A stretch of 22,106 nt of DNA from positions 1-22,106 of the forward strand of contig JAAEOI010000075.1 of the NCBI GenBank assembly GCA_024244665.1. Direction: 5' to 3'. The translations under genes and the position numbers were made by a program. Under the pieces are notes generated by a model, which was given only the letters and a program-made list of their open reading frames with translations, was not told where the DNA came from and did not search any database. This document shows positions 1-7,991 of this stretch, one piece after another (the stretch's first letter is position 1; every line of letters begins with the position of its first letter). The stretch is from Bacteroidota bacterium. Lineage in GTDB: Bacteria > Bacteroidota > Bacteroidia > Bacteroidales > GCA-2748055.

Positions 1-4
1 AAGA

Positions 5-70
5 CAGTACTCAGTACTCAGTACTCAGTACTCAGTACTCAGTGCACAGTGGACAGTGCTCAGTGCACAG
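5..70. repeat. Heptanucleotide tandem array, copy 1, upstream of rpsH
   Basis: Nine uninterrupted 7-nt units plus a final CAG. The first five are perfect CAGTACT; the next four drift (CAGTGCA, CAGTGGA, CAGTGCT, CAGTGCA) without any change of period. Each perfect unit contains the palindrome AGTACT, so RNA from the array could fold on itself with C-C mismatches every seven bases. The array starts at or near the window edge, so it may continue further left. It lies 36 bp before the rpsH start codon. Confidence 0.95.
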
Positions 71-106
71 AAGAATAGAAATTGAATATTATAAAGAGAG
101 ATAAAA

Positions 107-502
107 ATGACAGATCCGATTGCAGATTATCTGACCCGAATACGAAACGCCGTTATGGCCAATCACAAAGTGGTAGAAATCCCTGCGTCTAACATCAAGA
201 AGGACATGACCCGCATCCTCTTCGAGAAGGGGTACATCCTGAACTACAAATTTGAAGAGGAAGGTCCTCAGGGGAGCATTAAGATCGCCCTGAAGTACCA
301 TCCCGAAACCAAGATGTCGTCAATCAAGTCGCTTCAGCGCATCAGTAAGCCCGGTTTGAGGAAGTATGTGGACAAGGACCACCTTCCAAGGGTACTGAAC
401 GGACTTGGTGTAGCACTGATTTCCACCTCACAGGGTGTGATGACCGATAAGGAGGCCCGGGGCTTTAACATTGGTGGTGAGGTTTTATGTTATGTATATT
501 AA
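107..502 (+). CDS. rpsH: 30S ribosomal protein S8
   Basis: Small-subunit protein that binds the central domain of 16S rRNA and helps assemble the platform. The 131-residue product has the usual S8 length. It opens with [15 protein letters not shown] and ends with the conserved [26 protein letters not shown] region, where the STS(Q)G and GGE elements are S8 family signatures. The start ATG follows an A/T-rich stretch (agagagataaaa) with only a weak purine run, as is common in Bacteroidota. It is the first gene seen of the spc block; rpsN/rplE would be expected just outside the window. The next gene, rplF, starts 20 bp after its stop. Confidence 0.98.
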   Translation: MTDPIADYLTRIRNAVMANHKVVEIPASNIKKDMTRILFEKGYILNYKFEEEGPQGSIKIALKYHPETKMSSIKSLQRISKPGLRKYVDKDHLPRVLNGLGVALISTSQGVMTDKEARGFNIGGEVLCYVY

Positions 503-522
503 TTGATTAAGGAGAATAACTC

Positions 523-1080
523 ATGTCAAGGATAGGAATTTTACCCGTCATTATGCCAGCTGGTGTTACCATTGAGGTGGATAAGGACAACCTGGTGACT
601 GTTAAAGGCCCAAAGGGAGAACTGACTCAGCAGATTGGTAAGGCCATTACCGTGAAGGTTGAAGAGAACGAGATCAACATATCAAGGTCGACCGAGGAGA
701 AGACAGACAAAGCTGCTCACGGACTCTACCGCTCGCTGATTAATAACATGGTGACAGGTGTCTCTGTAGGTTATACCATCCAGCAGGAGCTGGTGGGTGT
801 TGGATACCGTGCTGATGTTAAGAATGGTGATACACTTGAACTCGCCCTGGGCTACTCACACGACATCTTTCTGAAGATGCCCGCAGAGGTTAAGGTTGAG
901 GCCAAGACCGAGCGTCGTCAGAATCCGATAATCACACTGACCAGCATCGACAAGCAGCTGATCGGACAGGTAGCCGCCAAAATCCGCTCACTACGTCCGC
1001 CGGAGCCCTATAAAGGTAAAGGTATCAAGTATGTTGGTGAGCATTTACGCCGGAAAGCTGGTAAAGCTGCTTCCGTATAA
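523..1080 (+). CDS. rplF: 50S ribosomal protein L6
   Basis: Large-subunit protein near the factor-binding region and the sarcin-ricin loop. The protein has 185 residues, within the normal range. It shows the N-terminal MSRIGILPV, the KGPKGEL segment near residue 30, and the C-terminal L6 signature PEPYKGKGIKY near residues 160-170. The start is preceded by ggagaataactc, a recognisable purine-rich site. The TAA stop is followed immediately, with no spacer, by the second heptanucleotide array (1081-1132), which opens the gap to rplR to 89 bp. Confidence 0.98.
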   Translation: MSRIGILPVIMPAGVTIEVDKDNLVTVKGPKGELTQQIGKAITVKVEENEINISRSTEEKTDKAAHGLYRSLINNMVTGVSVGYTIQQELVGVGYRADVKNGDTLELALGYSHDIFLKMPAEVKVEAKTERRQNPIITLTSIDKQLIGQVAAKIRSLRPPEPYKGKGIKYVGEHLRRKAGKAASV

Positions 1081-1132
1081 CAGTACTCAGTATACAGTAC
1101 TCAGTACTCAGAATACAGTACTCAGTGCTCAG
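1081..1132. repeat. Heptanucleotide tandem array, copy 2, between rplF and rplR
   Basis: Seven in-phase 7-nt units plus CAG: CAGTACT, CAGTATA, CAGTACT, CAGTACT, CAGAATA, CAGTACT, CAGTGCT. It begins at the first base after the rplF stop codon and ends in CAGGAAAAAAAGAAG, a 3' flank also found after copy 3. No open reading frame or promoter was recognised in the remaining 37 bp before rplR. Confidence 0.95.
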
Positions 1133-1169
1133 GAAAAAAAGAAGGTAAAAAAGATAAATAAGTAATAAG

Positions 1170-1526
1170 ATGGCTTTAACGAAAGCAGACAGAAGACAGA
1201 GAATCAAGTACAGGATCCGCAAAAGGCTGTCCGGAAGCGGAGACCGTCCCAGGATGACTGTATTCAGGAGCAACAAGCAGATCTATGTGCAGCTGGTTGA
1301 TGACCTCACCGGCAAGACCCTCGGAGCAGCCTCATCCAAAGAGAAGGAGATTGCATCCCAGAAGGTAAACAAGATCGAGCAGGCCAAACTGGTTGGCAAG
1401 CGGATTGCCGAGGTTGCCAAAGAGAAAGGAATTGAAACAGTCGTATTCGACAGAAACGGCTATCTGTATCATGGCAGGGTGAAGAATTTAGCTGATGCTG
1501 CCAGGAAAAGCGGACTTAAATTATAA
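1170..1526 (+). CDS. rplR: 50S ribosomal protein L18
   Basis: Binds 5S rRNA and attaches it to the large subunit together with L5. The product has 118 residues, normal for L18. The basic N-terminus ([20 protein letters not shown]) precedes [17 protein letters not shown], and the C-terminus carries the family hallmark [20 protein letters not shown]. The next gene, rpsE, begins only 8 bp after the stop, so the two are surely co-transcribed; upstream, the heptanucleotide array separates it from rplF. Confidence 0.98.
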   Translation: MALTKADRRQRIKYRIRKRLSGSGDRPRMTVFRSNKQIYVQLVDDLTGKTLGAASSKEKEIASQKVNKIEQAKLVGKRIAEVAKEKGIETVVFDRNGYLYHGRVKNLADAARKSGLKL

Positions 1527-1534
1527 AGAAAGAT

Positions 1535-2050
1535 ATGTCTACAGGTATCAGAAAAGTTAAGACGAGTGACCTCGAGTTAAAGGACCGCCTGGTAAGCATC
1601 CAGCGTGTAACAAAGGTTACCAAAGGGGGACGTACCTTCAGCTTCTCAGCCATTGTTGTGGTTGGAAATGAAGATGGCATTGTTGGACACGGACTGGGTA
1701 AGGCCAACGAAGTAACCACAGCCATCGCCAAAGGAGTAGAAGATGCCAAAAAGAACCTGATCAAGGTACCCATTCACAAAGGAACCATTCCCCACGAGCA
1801 GTACGGAAAGTACGGTGGAGCAAAGGTATTCATCAAGCCCGCATCCGGTGGTACTGGAGTAAAGGCCGGAGGTGCGATGCGTGCTGTACTTGAGAGTGTT
1901 GGTGTGAAGGATGTACTTGCCAAGAGTAAGGGTTCGTCCAATCCCCACAACCTTGTGAAGGCCACATTCGATGCCCTTCTCGAGCTGAGGGATGCCAATG
2001 CTGTTGCTCAGCAAAGGATGGTTTCTCTGAACAAAGTATTTAACGGATAA
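1535..2050 (+). CDS. rpsE: 30S ribosomal protein S5
   Basis: Small-subunit protein involved in translational accuracy and mRNA unwinding at the entry tunnel. It has 171 residues. The N-terminal double-stranded-RNA-binding-like domain contains [18 protein letters not shown] near residues 48-65, and the C-terminal domain contains [21 protein letters not shown]. Both match the two S5 domains. The rpmD start follows 11 bp after the stop, as in most bacteria. Confidence 0.98.
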   Translation: MSTGIRKVKTSDLELKDRLVSIQRVTKVTKGGRTFSFSAIVVVGNEDGIVGHGLGKANEVTTAIAKGVEDAKKNLIKVPIHKGTIPHEQYGKYGGAKVFIKPASGGTGVKAGGAMRAVLESVGVKDVLAKSKGSSNPHNLVKATFDALLELRDANAVAQQRMVSLNKVFNG

Positions 2051-2061
2051 TTCAACATACA

Positions 2062-2241
2062 ATGGGAAAAATTAAAGTCACCCAGGTAAGAAGTGCCATT
2101 GGGAGGACAGCAAGGCAGAAGCGTACACTGGTGGCATTGGGAATCAGGAAACTTCATCAAACCATCGAGGTGGAAGGCACACCTCAGATTCTTGGAATGG
2201 TTGCCAAGGTGTCACACCTGGTTACAGTAGAGGAAGTATAG
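2062..2241 (+). CDS. rpmD: 50S ribosomal protein L30
   Basis: Small 59-residue large-subunit protein. The translation starts MGKIKVTQVRSAIGR, continues with QKRTLVALGIRKLHQTIE, and ends VAKVSHLVTVEEV. These match the L30 core, in which the segment around SxIGR and LGLRK/GIRK..H contacts 23S rRNA. Position between rpsE and rplO agrees with the universal gene order. It ends in TAG, and the third heptanucleotide repeat starts at the next base. Confidence 0.97.
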   Translation: MGKIKVTQVRSAIGRTARQKRTLVALGIRKLHQTIEVEGTPQILGMVAKVSHLVTVEEV

Positions 2242-2262
2242 CAGTACTCACTCAGTACTCAG
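2242..2262. repeat. Heptanucleotide tandem array, copy 3 (short), between rpmD and rplO
   Basis: A short remnant: CAGTACT, then CACT (a unit lacking GTA), then CAGTACT and CAG. It starts at the first base after the rpmD stop. The 3' flank GGAAAAAAGAAG nearly matches the flank of copy 2. Confidence 0.85.
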
Positions 2263-2296
2263 GAAAAAAGAAGTTAAGAAGTAAAAAATATATACA

Positions 2297-2743
2297 ATGG
2301 AATTAAGCAACTTAAAACCCGCAAAAGGTTCGACCAAGGGAAGGAAAAGGATCGGTCGCGGACAGGGCTCCGGTACCGGAGGTACTGCCACGAAGGGGCA
2401 CAAAGGACAGAAGTCCCGTTCCGGTTACTCCAGAAAGACCGGATTCGAAGGCGGACAGATGCCTCTGCAGCGCAGGGTGCCTAAGTTTGGCTTTAAGAAT
2501 ATCAACCGCAAAGAGTACAAGGGTGTTAACATCAGTACACTGCAGGAGTTGGCCGACAGCAAGAAATTGACAGAGATTACTGTTGAGACTTTGATTGAAG
2601 CAGGACAGGCAAGGAAGAATTCGCTGGTGAAGATCCTTGGGAACGGAGAGTTGAAGAGCAAACTGACTGTAAAAGCGCACGCATTTTCCAAATCAGCCGT
2701 AGAAGCCATAGAGGCTCAGGGAGGAAGCGTGGAGCAAATCTGA
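2297..2743 (+). CDS. rplO: 50S ribosomal protein L15
   Basis: Large-subunit assembly protein of 148 residues, the usual size. The glycine/arginine-rich N-terminal extension ([20 protein letters not shown]) is followed by the [18 protein letters not shown] signature near residues 49-66, and a C-terminal globular part with KVHAFS-like [19 protein letters not shown]. secY follows after 16 bp. Confidence 0.98.
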   Translation: MELSNLKPAKGSTKGRKRIGRGQGSGTGGTATKGHKGQKSRSGYSRKTGFEGGQMPLQRRVPKFGFKNINRKEYKGVNISTLQELADSKKLTEITVETLIEAGQARKNSLVKILGNGELKSKLTVKAHAFSKSAVEAIEAQGGSVEQI

Positions 2744-2759
2744 TTGAACAGGACCAACT

Positions 2760-4100
2760 ATGAAAAAATTTATTGAGACCATAAGGAATATCTGGAAGAT
2801 CGAGGACCTGAGGGCCAGGATTATCTATACATTAGGGATTATCCTGATCTATCGTCTGGGAACACACATCGTGCTGCCAGGGATCAACCCGGTGATTATT
2901 GCTGACATGGCAAACAGCCGTCAGAACACCGGAGGTATTCTTGATCTCCTTAACCTCTTTACAGGTGGAGCCTTTGCAAGGGCCTCCATTTTTGGACTTG
3001 GGATCATGCCCTATATTTCTGCATCCATCGTGGTACAGTTGCTGGGTATTGCAGTTCCCTATTTCCAGAGATTGCAGCGTGAGGGTGAAAGCGGACGAAG
3101 AAAGATCAACCAGATCACCAGGTACCTGACCGTGGCTATTCTGATCCCCCAGGGATTGAGCTACATCACAAGCCTGCGTTATCAGCTTCCTGCAGAGGCC
3201 TTTACTCCAGGTTTCTCTAGAATGGCTTCGATGGTAATACTTACCGCCGGTACCATGTTTATCATGTGGCTGGGTGAGAAGATCACCGACAAGGGTATTG
3301 GAAATGGTATCTCACTGATCATCATGATCGGTATCATTGCACGCCTGCCCCAGTCGTTGGGTATCGAATTCCTGGCACGACTGGAGAACCAGGGTGGCGG
3401 ACTGATCTCATTCCTGGTGGAGATGCTGATCATGTTTGTGATCTTCATGGCAACCATCCTGCTGGTGCAGGGTACCCGGAGGATTCCGGTCCAGTATGCC
3501 AAGCGCATAGTTGGTAACAAGCAGTATGGCGGAGTCCGCCAGTATATTCCCCTGAAGGTGAATGCTGCCGGTGTTATGCCTATCATCTTTGCGCAGGCCT
3601 TTATGTTTATCCCCATCACCGTGGCAGGTTTTGCCAAGGCAGATGCAGCATCCGGTTTTGCCGCTGTATTCAGCAACCCGGTTGGATTCTGGTACAATTT
3701 TACCAGTGCCATGCTGATTGTTCTCTTTACATATTTCTATACAGCCATTACCGTGAATCCCACACAGATGGCAGAAGATATGAAGAAAAACGGCGGATTT
3801 ATTCCAGGTGTTAAACCCGGAAGGAAAACAGCTGACTTCCTGGATAGCGTTATGTCCAGGATCACCCTGCCGGGATCTTTTTTCCTGGCATTCATCGCCA
3901 TAATGCCGGCATTTGCCATGTTGGGCGGAGTAAACCAGGGTTTTGCGCAGTTTTTCGGTGGAACCTCCCTACTTATTATGGTGGGTGTAATCCTCGATAC
4001 ACTGCAACAGATAGAGAGTCACCTTCTCATGCGTCACTATGACGGTCTGACTAAGAGTGGCAGGATCAAAGGCCGCACGGGTAGTGCAGCTGCGATCTAG
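2760..4100 (+). CDS. secY: Preprotein translocase subunit SecY
   Basis: Channel-forming subunit of the Sec translocon in the inner membrane. The 446-residue product has about ten hydrophobic segments. The plug/TM2 region is visible near residues 69-95 (GGAFARASIFGLGIMPYISA), and the SecY signature LGEKITDKGIGNGISLI at about 171-187. The cytoplasmic loop with NPTQMAEDMKKNGGFIPG precedes the last membrane segments. It sits between rplO and map, with no adk gene in between, the arrangement normal in Bacteroidota. SecE and SecG are not in the window. Confidence 0.98.
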   Translation: MKKFIETIRNIWKIEDLRARIIYTLGIILIYRLGTHIVLPGINPVIIADMANSRQNTGGILDLLNLFTGGAFARASIFGLGIMPYISASIVVQLLGIAVPYFQRLQREGESGRRKINQITRYLTVAILIPQGLSYITSLRYQLPAEAFTPGFSRMASMVILTAGTMFIMWLGEKITDKGIGNGISLIIMIGIIARLPQSLGIEFLARLENQGGGLISFLVEMLIMFVIFMATILLVQGTRRIPVQYAKRIVGNKQYGGVRQYIPLKVNAAGVMPIIFAQAFMFIPITVAGFAKADAASGFAAVFSNPVGFWYNFTSAMLIVLFTYFYTAITVNPTQMAEDMKKNGGFIPGVKPGRKTADFLDSVMSRITLPGSFFLAFIAIMPAFAMLGGVNQGFAQFFGGTSLLIMVGVILDTLQQIESHLLMRHYDGLTKSGRIKGRTGSAAAI

Positions 4101-4118
4101 AGCAGAGAACGTTCTTTG

Positions 4119-4904
4119 ATGATTTTATATAAAACTGCGGAAGAGATTGAACTGATTCGGGAGAGCAACTTGCTTGTTTCAAAGACACTGGCTGAAGTGG
4201 GCAGAAATGTGGCCCCGGGAGTGTCAACCGAAAAACTGGATCAGGTAGCTGAAACTTTCATCCGCGACCATGGGGCTGTCCCCGGGTTCCTGGGATACCA
4301 GGGTTACCCCAAGACACTCTGTACTTCCGTAAACGCGCAGGTTGTTCACGGAATTCCTTCCGAAAAGGTAATCCTGCAGGAAGGTGATGTGGTCTCGGTG
4401 GATTGTGGTGTGATCATGAATGACTTTTATGGTGATACGGCCTTCAGCTTCCAGGTTGGAGAAGTGAGTGAGGAGATCCGCAGGCTATTAACAACAACGC
4501 AGGAGTGTTTGCAGCTTGGCGTTGAACAGGCGGTAGAAGGAAAGAGGATTGGAGATATAGGGCAAGCCGTTCAGCAACATGCCGAGAGCAAGGGATACAG
4601 CGTGGTCAGGGAGATGGTCGGACATGGATTGGGGCGTCATTTACACGAGGCACCAGAGGTACCCAACTACGGAAAAAGGGGAACCGGTCCGAAACTGAAG
4701 AAGGGAATGGTCATCTGCATCGAACCAATGATTAACATGGGCCGCAGGCAGATCACCCAGGAGGCTGACGGCTGGACCATAAGAGCCACGGATCATTTAC
4801 CCTCTGCACATTTTGAATGGGCAGTGGCTATAAAAAAAGGTGAGGCAGACGTATTGTCAACTTTTGAATATATTGATAAAGAGTTAAATAAAAAGAACAG
4901 CTAA
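4119..4904 (+). CDS. map: Methionine aminopeptidase, type I
   Basis: Cytosolic metalloenzyme that removes the initiator methionine from nascent proteins. I chose the ATG at 4119, giving 261 residues; an in-frame TTG one codon earlier is less likely. All expected residues are present: substrate-binding H79 (VVHGIP), metal ligands D95 (VSVDCG), D106 (YGDTAF), H169 ([12 protein letters not shown]), E202 (CIEPM) and E233 (SAHFEWAV), plus catalytic-site H176. There is no N-terminal zinc-finger extension. The stop TAA overlaps the ATG of infA by one base (TAATG), suggesting translational coupling. Confidence 0.97.
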   Translation: MILYKTAEEIELIRESNLLVSKTLAEVGRNVAPGVSTEKLDQVAETFIRDHGAVPGFLGYQGYPKTLCTSVNAQVVHGIPSEKVILQEGDVVSVDCGVIMNDFYGDTAFSFQVGEVSEEIRRLLTTTQECLQLGVEQAVEGKRIGDIGQAVQQHAESKGYSVVREMVGHGLGRHLHEAPEVPNYGKRGTGPKLKKGMVICIEPMINMGRRQITQEADGWTIRATDHLPSAHFEWAVAIKKGEADVLSTFEYIDKELNKKNS

Positions 4905-5122
4905 TGGCAAAACAACCTTCCATTGAACAGGATGGTGTAATTACTGAAGCACTGTCTAATGCAATGTTCCGGGTGGAACTGGAGAATGGACACGTTATTA
5001 CAGCGCATATCTCCGGAAAGATGAGAATGCATTACATCAAATTGTTACCGGGCGACCGGGTTAAGGTTGAAATGTCACCCTACGATTTGACAAAGGGGAG
5101 GATATCATTCCGTTACAAGTAA
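4904..5122 (+). CDS. infA: Translation initiation factor IF-1
   Basis: Single OB-fold initiation factor that occupies the ribosomal A site. It has the canonical 72 residues, starting [20 protein letters not shown], with the core [20 protein letters not shown] and [24 protein letters not shown], ending FRYK. The ATG overlaps the map stop. Downstream, the usual infA-rpmJ spacing is expanded to 256 bp by a palindrome and a repeat array. Confidence 0.98.
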   Translation: MAKQPSIEQDGVITEALSNAMFRVELENGHVITAHISGKMRMHYIKLLPGDRVKVEMSPYDLTKGRISFRYK

Positions 5123-5135
5123 CGGAAGTTGGTGA

Positions 5136-5150
5136 GCTCGCTTCGCGAGC
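5136..5150. other. Perfect short hairpin after infA
   Basis: GCTCGC-TTC-GCGAGC forms a six-base-pair GC-rich stem with a three-base loop, 13 bp after the infA stop. No T-run follows, so it is not a standard intrinsic terminator, and rpmJ-rpsM must be transcribed through it unless a promoter lies beyond. It may stabilise an mRNA end or be one unit of a dispersed palindromic repeat. Function is not established. Confidence 0.6.
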
Positions 5151-5252
5151 GTGAGTAGGGTTAGTAAATAGTAAATAAGATTGGAACACATGAACCGAGC
5201 AATGTGTTAACATTGCGAGTTACATGGGGCAACAGAGTTAAATAGAGAACAC

Positions 5253-5291
5253 ATGAACCGAGCAATACTTTTAACATTGCGAGTTACATGA
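5253..5291 (+). other. Possible 12-codon leader mini-ORF (first identical copy)
   Basis: ATG AAC CGA GCA ATA CTT TTA ACA TTG CGA GTT ACA TGA reads MNRAILLTLRVT-stop. It lies inside repeat unit 2. This copy is preceded by agagaacac rather than AAGGAGTC. It could be an accident of the repeat, but an identical copy at 5316-5354 does have a good ribosome-binding site. In repeat copy 1 the same start (5190) gives only six codons, MNRAMC-stop. Confidence 0.25.
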
Positions 5292-5315
5292 CACAAATGA
5301 GATAAACAAGGAGTC

Positions 5316-5354
5316 ATGAACCGAGCAATACTTTTAACATTGCGAGTTACATGA
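5316..5354 (+). other. Possible 12-codon leader mini-ORF (second copy, with ribosome-binding site)
   Basis: The same MNRAILLTLRVT reading frame as at 5253-5291, here preceded by AACAAGGAGTC, exactly the sequence that precedes the rpmJ ATG 63 bp downstream. If the site recruits ribosomes for rpmJ it should also do so here, producing a short peptide upstream of L36. No family is recognised. Confidence 0.3.
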
Positions 5355-5378
5355 CACAAATGAGATAAACAAGGAGTC

Positions 5379-5495
5379 ATGAAAGTTAGAGCATCAGTAA
5401 AAAAGCGTAGCGCCGATTGCAAAATCGTCAGAAGGAAAGGACGCTTGTACATAATTAACAAGAAGAATCCCAAGTTTAAACAACGTCAGGGATAA
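5379..5495 (+). CDS. rpmJ: 50S ribosomal protein L36 (zinc-free form)
   Basis: Thirty-eight residues, the standard L36 length, starting [19 protein letters not shown] and ending NPKFKQRQG. The classical zinc ligands at positions 11, 14, 27 and about 32-33 are S11, C14, N27 and F33, so only one cysteine survives and the protein should not bind zinc (a C-minus L36). The start ATG follows AAGGAG with a two-base gap, a stronger ribosome-binding site than its neighbours have. rpsM begins 23 bp downstream. Confidence 0.96.
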   Translation: MKVRASVKKRSADCKIVRRKGRLYIINKKNPKFKQRQG

Positions 5496-5518
5496 GAAAT
5501 TTTTAAAAATTAGAGATT

Positions 5519-5902
5519 ATGGCTAGAATAGTTGGTGTTGATCTACCCAAGAACAAAAGAGGTGAAATAAGCCTGACTTACATTTACGGTATTGGACGCA
5601 GCCGCGCACAATCCATTCTTGATGAAGCAGGTGTTGACAGGAGTATCAAGGTAGACGAATGGAATGATGACCAGATCGCTGCCATCAGGAAGGTGATCAA
5701 TGAAACTGAAGAGTACAAAGTTGAAGGTGAACTAAGGTCATCCATTCAGCTGAACATCAAGCGACTGATGGACATCGGCTCATACCGTGGTATCCGTCAC
5801 CGTATTGGTCTCCCTACCCGCGGACAGAGTACAAAGAACAATGCCCGTACCCGTAAGGGAAGAAGAAAGACAGTAGCAAACAAGAAGAAAGCAACCAAAT
5901 AA
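5519..5902 (+). CDS. rpsM: 30S ribosomal protein S13
   Basis: Small-subunit head protein that contacts the P-site tRNA and bridges to L5. It has 127 residues. The helix-two-turn-helix N-terminus starts [30 protein letters not shown], and the C-terminal signature region reads [28 protein letters not shown]. The basic tail is [13 protein letters not shown]. The next gene, rpsK, starts 13 bp later. Confidence 0.98.
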   Translation: MARIVGVDLPKNKRGEISLTYIYGIGRSRAQSILDEAGVDRSIKVDEWNDDQIAAIRKVINETEEYKVEGELRSSIQLNIKRLMDIGSYRGIRHRIGLPTRGQSTKNNARTRKGRRKTVANKKKATK

Positions 5903-5915
5903 GAGAGTATAGATC

Positions 5916-6305
5916 ATGGCTAAAAAGACAGGATCGTCAAGAAAACGAACAGTTAAAGTTGAACCTACAGGACAGGCACATATACACGCCTCCTTCAACA
6001 ACATCATCATTTCCCTGACCAATAATCAGGGACAGGTGATTTCCTGGGCCTCCTCCGGAAAAATGGGATTCCGTGGTTCCAAGAAAAACACTCCCTATGC
6101 TGCCCAGCAGGCAGCTATGGATTGTTCCAAGGTAGCATATGACCTTGGTTTGAGGAAGGTGAAGGTATATGTGAAGGGTCCCGGATCGGGCAGGGAATCG
6201 GCCATCCGTAACATCCATGCTTCAGGCATTGAGGTAACTGAGATCGTTGACGTGACACCGCTGCCGCACAACGGCTGCCGTCCCGCTAAGAGGCGGAGGG
6301 TATAA
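5916..6305 (+). CDS. rpsK: 30S ribosomal protein S11
   Basis: Platform protein close to the Shine-Dalgarno/anti-Shine-Dalgarno helix. The 129-residue product shows [17 protein letters not shown] near residues 19-35, the central [20 protein letters not shown], and the C-terminal S11 signature [17 protein letters not shown]. Gene order rpsM-rpsK-rpsD-rpoA-rplQ is the classical alpha operon. Confidence 0.98.
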   Translation: MAKKTGSSRKRTVKVEPTGQAHIHASFNNIIISLTNNQGQVISWASSGKMGFRGSKKNTPYAAQQAAMDCSKVAYDLGLRKVKVYVKGPGSGRESAIRNIHASGIEVTEIVDVTPLPHNGCRPAKRRRV

Positions 6306-6334
6306 TTCAGCACTAAGGTATGGACCAGGCTGAA
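6306..6334. other. Weak stem-loop in the rpsK-rpsD gap
   Basis: TTCAGC (6306-6311, directly after the rpsK stop) can pair with GCTGAA (6329-6334) around a 17-base loop that itself contains GGT-atgg-ACC. The gap of 61 bp is the longest inside the rpsM-rplQ part. S4 represses its own operon in E. coli, so a regulatory structure is conceivable here, but the sequence alone does not show this. Confidence 0.25.
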
Positions 6335-6366
6335 GAGGAATTATAAACAATAAATTAGATAGATAA

Positions 6367-6975
6367 ATGGCAAGATACAGAGGTCCCAGGACCAAAATTG
6401 CTCGTAAATTTTCAGATCCCATCTTCGGGACGGATAAGTCTTTCGAAAAGAAGAACTATCCCCCGGGAATGCATGGAAATAACAAACGCAGACGTAAAGC
6501 CTCTGAATATGGTATTCAGTTGAAAGAGAAGCAGAAGGCCAAGTATACATATGGTGTTTTGGAGAAGCAGTTCAGGAATATGTTTGAGAAGGCTTCACGA
6601 AGTAAGGGTGTAACCGGTGAGGTACTCCTTCAGTTGCTGGAGTCAAGGCTCGACAATGTGGTTTACAGGCTGGGTCTTTCACCCACACGTGCAGGAGCGC
6701 GTCAGCTTGTTTCACACAGGCATATTACCGTAAATGGTGAGGTAGTAAATATTCCTTCCTACACCCTGAAGTCCGGTGAAATGGTAGGTGTAAGGGAGCG
6801 CTCAAAATCTCTGGAAATAATCACAGATTCACTTGAAACAGCCAGGTACGGATCATCCGCATGGCTCGAGTTTGATGAGACTTCCATGACCGGTAAATTT
6901 CTCAACCGCCCCGAGCGGGAAGAGATCCCCGAGAATATTAAAGAGCAGCTCATCGTTGAACTTTATTCTAAATAA
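6367..6975 (+). CDS. rpsD: 30S ribosomal protein S4 (cysteine-free form)
   Basis: Primary 16S rRNA-binding assembly protein, also linked to decoding accuracy. It has 202 residues. The start [15 protein letters not shown] and NYPPGMHG match S4; the S4 RNA-binding fold lies around residues 93-150 ([23 protein letters not shown], then [20 protein letters not shown]). There is no cysteine in the protein, so the N-terminal zinc site of C-plus S4 proteins is absent. rpoA starts 18 bp after the stop. Confidence 0.98.
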   Translation: MARYRGPRTKIARKFSDPIFGTDKSFEKKNYPPGMHGNNKRRRKASEYGIQLKEKQKAKYTYGVLEKQFRNMFEKASRSKGVTGEVLLQLLESRLDNVVYRLGLSPTRAGARQLVSHRHITVNGEVVNIPSYTLKSGEMVGVRERSKSLEIITDSLETARYGSSAWLEFDETSMTGKFLNRPEREEIPENIKEQLIVELYSK

Positions 6976-6993
6976 TAAAATCACATTCATACT

Positions 6994-7986
6994 ATGGCCA
7001 TTTTAGCTTTTCAAAAACCAGATAAGGTCATCATGCTCGAAGCTGATGACAGGTATGGTAAATTTGAGTTTCGCCCCCTGGAGCCAGGTTACGGGATTAC
7101 AGTAGGTAATGCCCTGAGGCGCATCCTTCTCTCATCATTGGAGGGTTATGCGATCTCAAACATCAAGATCGATGGGGTTGAGCACGAATTTTCCACTATT
7201 ACCGGCGTTATCGAGGACCTTACCGAGATAATACTGAACCTGAAGCAGGTACGCTTTAAGAAGCAGATTGAGGATGTGAACGATGAGAAAGTTGTCGTTA
7301 CTATCACGGGCCAGGATGAGTTTAAGGCAGGTGACCTGCAACGTTTTCTGAGTGGTTTCAAAGTGTTGAATCCCGAACTCGTGATCTGTCACATGGAACC
7401 TGATGTGAAGTTGCAGATGGAAGTCATCATCAGCAAAGGACGCGGATATGTCCCTGCAGACGAGAACAAGCCAGCCGAGGCTGAGTTCGGACTCATCGCT
7501 GTGGATGCCATCTATACTCCCATCAAGAACGTGAAGTTTAATGTTGAGAATTACCGCGTAGAGCAGAAGACTGACTACGAGAAACTGATTCTCGAAATCC
7601 AAACCGATGGTTCCATTCACCCAAAGGAGGCCTTGAAAGAGGCAGCCAAGATCCTCATTTATCACTTTATGCTCTTCTCGGATGAGAAGATCACCCTCGA
7701 TACCGATGAGAAATTCGCCAACGAGGAGTTTGATGAGGAGGTATTGCATATGCGTCAGCTGCTGAAAGCCAAGCTGGTTGACCTGGATCTCTCTGTACGG
7801 GCACTGAACTGCCTGAAAGCTGCAGAAGTTGAGACCCTGGGCGACCTTGTTAAATTCAACAAGAATGACCTGCTGAAATTCAGAAACTTCGGGAAGAAGT
7901 CACTCACCGAGTTGGAAGAACTTCTGGTGAACATGAATCTGACTTTCGGAATGGATACAAGTAAATACAAACTGGACAAGGATTAA
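6994..7986 (+). CDS. rpoA: DNA-directed RNA polymerase subunit alpha
   Basis: Assembly platform of RNA polymerase. The 330-residue product has the N-terminal dimerisation domain with [20 protein letters not shown] near residues 34-53, and the C-terminal domain from about residue 262 ([23 protein letters not shown], then [19 protein letters not shown]), the part that contacts UP elements and activators. The start is [15 protein letters not shown]. rplQ begins 5 bp after the stop. Confidence 0.98.
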   Translation: MAILAFQKPDKVIMLEADDRYGKFEFRPLEPGYGITVGNALRRILLSSLEGYAISNIKIDGVEHEFSTITGVIEDLTEIILNLKQVRFKKQIEDVNDEKVVVTITGQDEFKAGDLQRFLSGFKVLNPELVICHMEPDVKLQMEVIISKGRGYVPADENKPAEAEFGLIAVDAIYTPIKNVKFNVENYRVEQKTDYEKLILEIQTDGSIHPKEALKEAAKILIYHFMLFSDEKITLDTDEKFANEEFDEEVLHMRQLLKAKLVDLDLSVRALNCLKAAEVETLGDLVKFNKNDLLKFRNFGKKSLTELEELLVNMNLTFGMDTSKYKLDKD

Positions 7987-7991
7987 TTGTA

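Larger units (their letters stand above)
5189..5378. repeat. Hairpin tandem repeat in front of rpmJ (three copies, two identical 63-nt units)
   Basis: Copies begin with ATG at 5190, 5253 and 5316. Copies 2 (5253-5315) and 3 (5316-5378) are identical 63-nt units in direct tandem, and unit 3 ends exactly at the rpmJ ATG (5379). Copy 1 is diverged. Its 38-nt core (5189-5226) is an imperfect inverted repeat bounded by CATG on both sides: GCAATG pairs with CATTGC around a TGTTAA loop, AAC pairs with GTT, and the CATG ends pair. Copies 2 and 3 keep GCAAT/ATTGC with a longer loop. Each unit ends AAGGAGTC before an ATG, so the apparent ribosome-binding site of rpmJ has been duplicated with the unit. 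Confidence 0.92.

Noticed and set aside
4116..4118. TTG start for map one codon before the ATG
   Set aside because: The ATG at 4119 gives the normal N-terminus and standard residue numbering; TTG starts are rare in this group.
5110..5125. Inverted repeat CCGTTAC-AA-GTAACGG over the infA stop codon
   Set aside because: Most of it is codons for the conserved end of IF-1 and the loop is too short; no T-run follows, so a terminator is unlikely.
5207..5473. Minus-strand open frame with repeated peptide across the rpmJ region
   Set aside because: It overlaps rpmJ and mirrors the 63-nt repeat; no independent coding evidence.
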